Source: Aestuariimicrobium ganziense (GTDB taxonomy: Bacteria; Actinomycetota; Actinomycetes; Propionibacteriales; Propionibacteriaceae). From it: a stretch of 64,000 bases of DNA. Numbering within the stretch: position 1 is the first letter of the stretch; the number at the start of each line of letters is the position of its first letter. Location: NCBI RefSeq assembly GCF_015352975.1, contig NZ_JACYIZ010000006.1, forward strand, positions 152,752-216,751. The letters are read 5' to 3'. Made by a program: the position numbers and the translations under genes. The notes below the pieces were generated by a model. That model did not search any database, had not been told where the DNA came from, and saw only the letters and a list, made by a program, of their open reading frames with translations. Below, piece by piece: positions 62,384 through 64,000 of the stretch.

Positions 62384-64000
62384 TGCTGACCCTTTCGTGG
62401 TCGGTGGGGGTCATCGACGCCGTCACGGAGGGCCTCGATGAAGTCGGTGCAGATCTGAGCCGGATGGGTGACCCAGTCGGGGTCGTGCATCAGGGTCACC
62501 TGCCATGGCCCCTCGGCCACCCGCACCAGCAGGTCGGGGACGCGCAGGTCGATGCCGTCGTCGGGCACGAACAGCATCGGTTCGCCGTGGCCCTGGTCGA
62601 AGCGTTCGGACGAGATGCCGGGCAGCACCTGGGGTGCAGCGATGTCTTCGACATTGACCCTCGACACGTGGGGCACCCACTGCCGGCACTGCTCGAGCGG
62701 GTGGCGTTGGTGCTCGACCGCCCCGAAGACGGCGTCACGCACCTGGGTCACCACGTCGGCGAAGGTGCGGGCAGTGTGCAGCCTCACCCGCAGCAGGGTG
62801 TTGCGGGCCAGGCAACCGACAGTGTCGGCGTGCACCCGGTCACCGCGGGCGGCCACCGGTGAGGCGACCACCACGTCGTCCACACCGGCCAGCGGTGGCA
62901 GCACGCTGGTCCAGGCCGCCAGCAGCAGCATGAACGGCGTCGCGCCCAGCCTGCGGGCTGCCCCGTCGAGCCGGGCCGCCAACTCGACCGGGATCTCGTC
63001 CTCGTGGAACTCGGGCACTCTCACCGCGCTGTGGGCGAGGCCGGTTGGTGCCCCCGGGTGAGCGGGCACGTCGGCCAGTTGCTGGCGCCAGTAGGCCACG
63101 GTGCGCTCGTGGTCGGCGGCCTCGTCATGGGCAAGAAGTGCGGCCGAGGGTGCCGGCAGGGGCCACTGCACCGGTCGTCCTGCCAGGGCCGCGGCATAGG
63201 CGATGCCCAGATCGCGCAGGACGATGCCGAGGCTGGCCCCGTCGATCACCATGTGGCTGATGGTGACCAGCAGCACGCTGTCGCTGGGCCCCAACCGATA
63301 GAGCACCACCCGCCCCAACACGGGCGCAGCGATGTCGAACGGCCGGCGGGTGAGCAGGTTGAAGTCGTCACGCACCCACTGCTCGCGGGCCTGCTGATCG
63401 CCGACGTCGGGCACCTCGACCACGTTGACGGGCATCCGGGCACGGCCAGCGACCATCTGCTGCAGTTGGCCATCGACGACCTGCAGCCCAGTGCGCAGTG
63501 CGTCGTGGCGGGCGACCACCGCCGCGACGGCGTCAGCCAGAGCCATCACGTCGACGGAATCCCGCACGCGCAGCGCGGCGGTGACCGGCAGCACCACCCG
63601 TACCGGGTCGATCGCCTGCGACCAGGCGTGGAAGTACTCCTGCAAGGGCCACGCAGGGGCCTGGTTGGGGCGCTCCCGGTGACCGGACGATCCCTCGTCG
63701 TCGCGCTCGATCTCGGGGTCAGCGCCCAGCAGGTGCAACTGGTGGGCCTGGGCGGCAAGCGTCGGGTGGTCGAGGACGAAGGCCGCAGGCACACTCACCC
63801 CGAGACAGGCGCGCAGCTCGCTGGCCAGGTGAGCTGCGGCCAAGGAGTCGCCGCCGAGCACCTGGAAGTGGGCTGAGGTGTCTTCGGGTTCGGTGCCCAG
63901 TACATCTCTCCAGATGGTGGCCAGCGCCAGCTCGAGCGCAGAGGTCGGGGGCGCCCCCGTCAGCAGGGTTCGCCGGGCGAACTCCGAGGCCAACAGTCGC
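62380..64000 (-). CDS. NRPS, C-terminal part (T-C visible), runs off the right edge
   Basis: The frame is open through base 64000; an apparent TTG start at 63993 is an internal codon, since in-frame sequence continues upstream. Visible: a carrier domain (LGGDSLAAAHL with the phosphopantetheine Ser coded at 63844-63846), then a condensation-type domain in which the core motif reads SHMVIDGAS, keeping the second His and the Asp but with Ser for the first His. Sequence before the carrier (LELALATIWRDVLGTEPED) is the usual linker after an adenylation domain, so an A domain probably lies just outside. First of the three genes in transcription order. Confidence 0.88.
   Translation of the reverse strand, partial: RLLASEFARRTLLTGAPPTSALELALATIWRDVLGTEPEDTSAHFQVLGGDSLAAAHLASELRACLGVSVPAAFVLDHPTLAAQAHQLHLLGADPEIERDDEGSSGHRERPNQAPAWPLQEYFHAWSQAIDPVRVVLPVTAALRVRDSVDVMALADAVAAVVARHDALRTGLQVVDGQLQQMVAGRARMPVNVVEVPDVGDQQAREQWVRDDFNLLTRRPFDIAAPVLGRVVLYRLGPSDSVLLVTISHMVIDGASLGIVLRDLGIAYAAALAGRPVQWPLPAPSAALLAHDEAADHERTVAYWRQQLADVPAHPGAPTGLAHSAVRVPEFHEDEIPVELAARLDGAARRLGATPFMLLLAAWTSVLPPLAGVDDVVVASPVAARGDRVHADTVGCLARNTLLRVRLHTARTFADVVTQVRDAVFGAVEHQRHPLEQCRQWVPHVSRVNVEDIAAPQVLPGISSERFDQGHGEPMLFVPDDGIDLRVPDLLVRVAEGPWQVTLMHDPDWVTHPAQICTDFIEALRDGVDDPHRPRKGQQ

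Overview
The window is high-GC DNA from an actinobacterium, most likely a member of the Propionibacteriales (inference). It is dense with overlapping ATGA/GTGA gene junctions. A DUF3073 gene follows purF-purM. Many genes start directly at ATG or GTG, with a TANNNT box about 7 nt upstream, the signature of leaderless transcripts common in this phylum. No tRNA, rRNA, CRISPR array, insertion sequence or prophage was seen.

Region 1 (1-24 kb) is mainly chromosomal housekeeping. Six de novo purine genes lie here in separate blocks: purF-purM (2.3-3.8 kb), purL (12.1-14.4 kb), purQ-purS (21 kb) and purC (23 kb); purB-purD follow at 47-49.6 kb. Between them are an M20 peptidase, a secreted subtilisin, a secreted alpha-amylase lipoprotein, aminopeptidase N and a beta-mannosidase coupled to a BadF-type sugar kinase. 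Two neighbouring pseudogenes (LacI family and an aminoglycoside-phosphotransferase-like gene) decay at 4.6-5.2 kb. Region 2 (23.8-30 kb) is a complete Mrp-type Na+/H+ antiporter operon (A/B fusion, C, D, E, F, G), whose genes overlap by 4 nt.

Region 3 (30.1-36.3 kb) is the most interesting metabolic locus: a compact divergent cluster that I read as D-apiose/D-apionate catabolism. It encodes an apiosidase-like DUF4038/GH140 protein, a D-apionate lactonase-like protein, a D-apionate oxidoisomerase-like protein, a 3-oxo-isoapionate decarboxylase-like TIM barrel, an SDR dehydrogenase and a FadR/GntR regulator. It also holds a shrunken alcohol-dehydrogenase relic that still overlaps both neighbours. 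Apiose is a branched plant cell-wall sugar.

Region 4 (36.3-53.4 kb) carries a RecQ helicase with a phosphoribosyltransferase-like tail, four tandem 61-bp repeats, VanZ/RDD and VanW proteins, and a decayed sulfatase locus (intact radical-SAM maturase, truncated sulfatase). It continues with an aldo/keto reductase, an HtrA protease, purB-purD, TetR, a broken RibD-type reductase and a LarA-like/HIBADH-like/methyltransferase group.

Region 5 (53.4-64 kb, running off the right edge) is a nonribosomal peptide cluster: a phosphopantetheinyl transferase convergent with three co-oriented NRPS genes. The last NRPS is a C-A-T-TE protein fused to a complete MFS exporter domain. Its thioesterase appears to use Cys as nucleophile, and the middle adenylation domain has a nearly canonical glycine code. 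The product is unknown.
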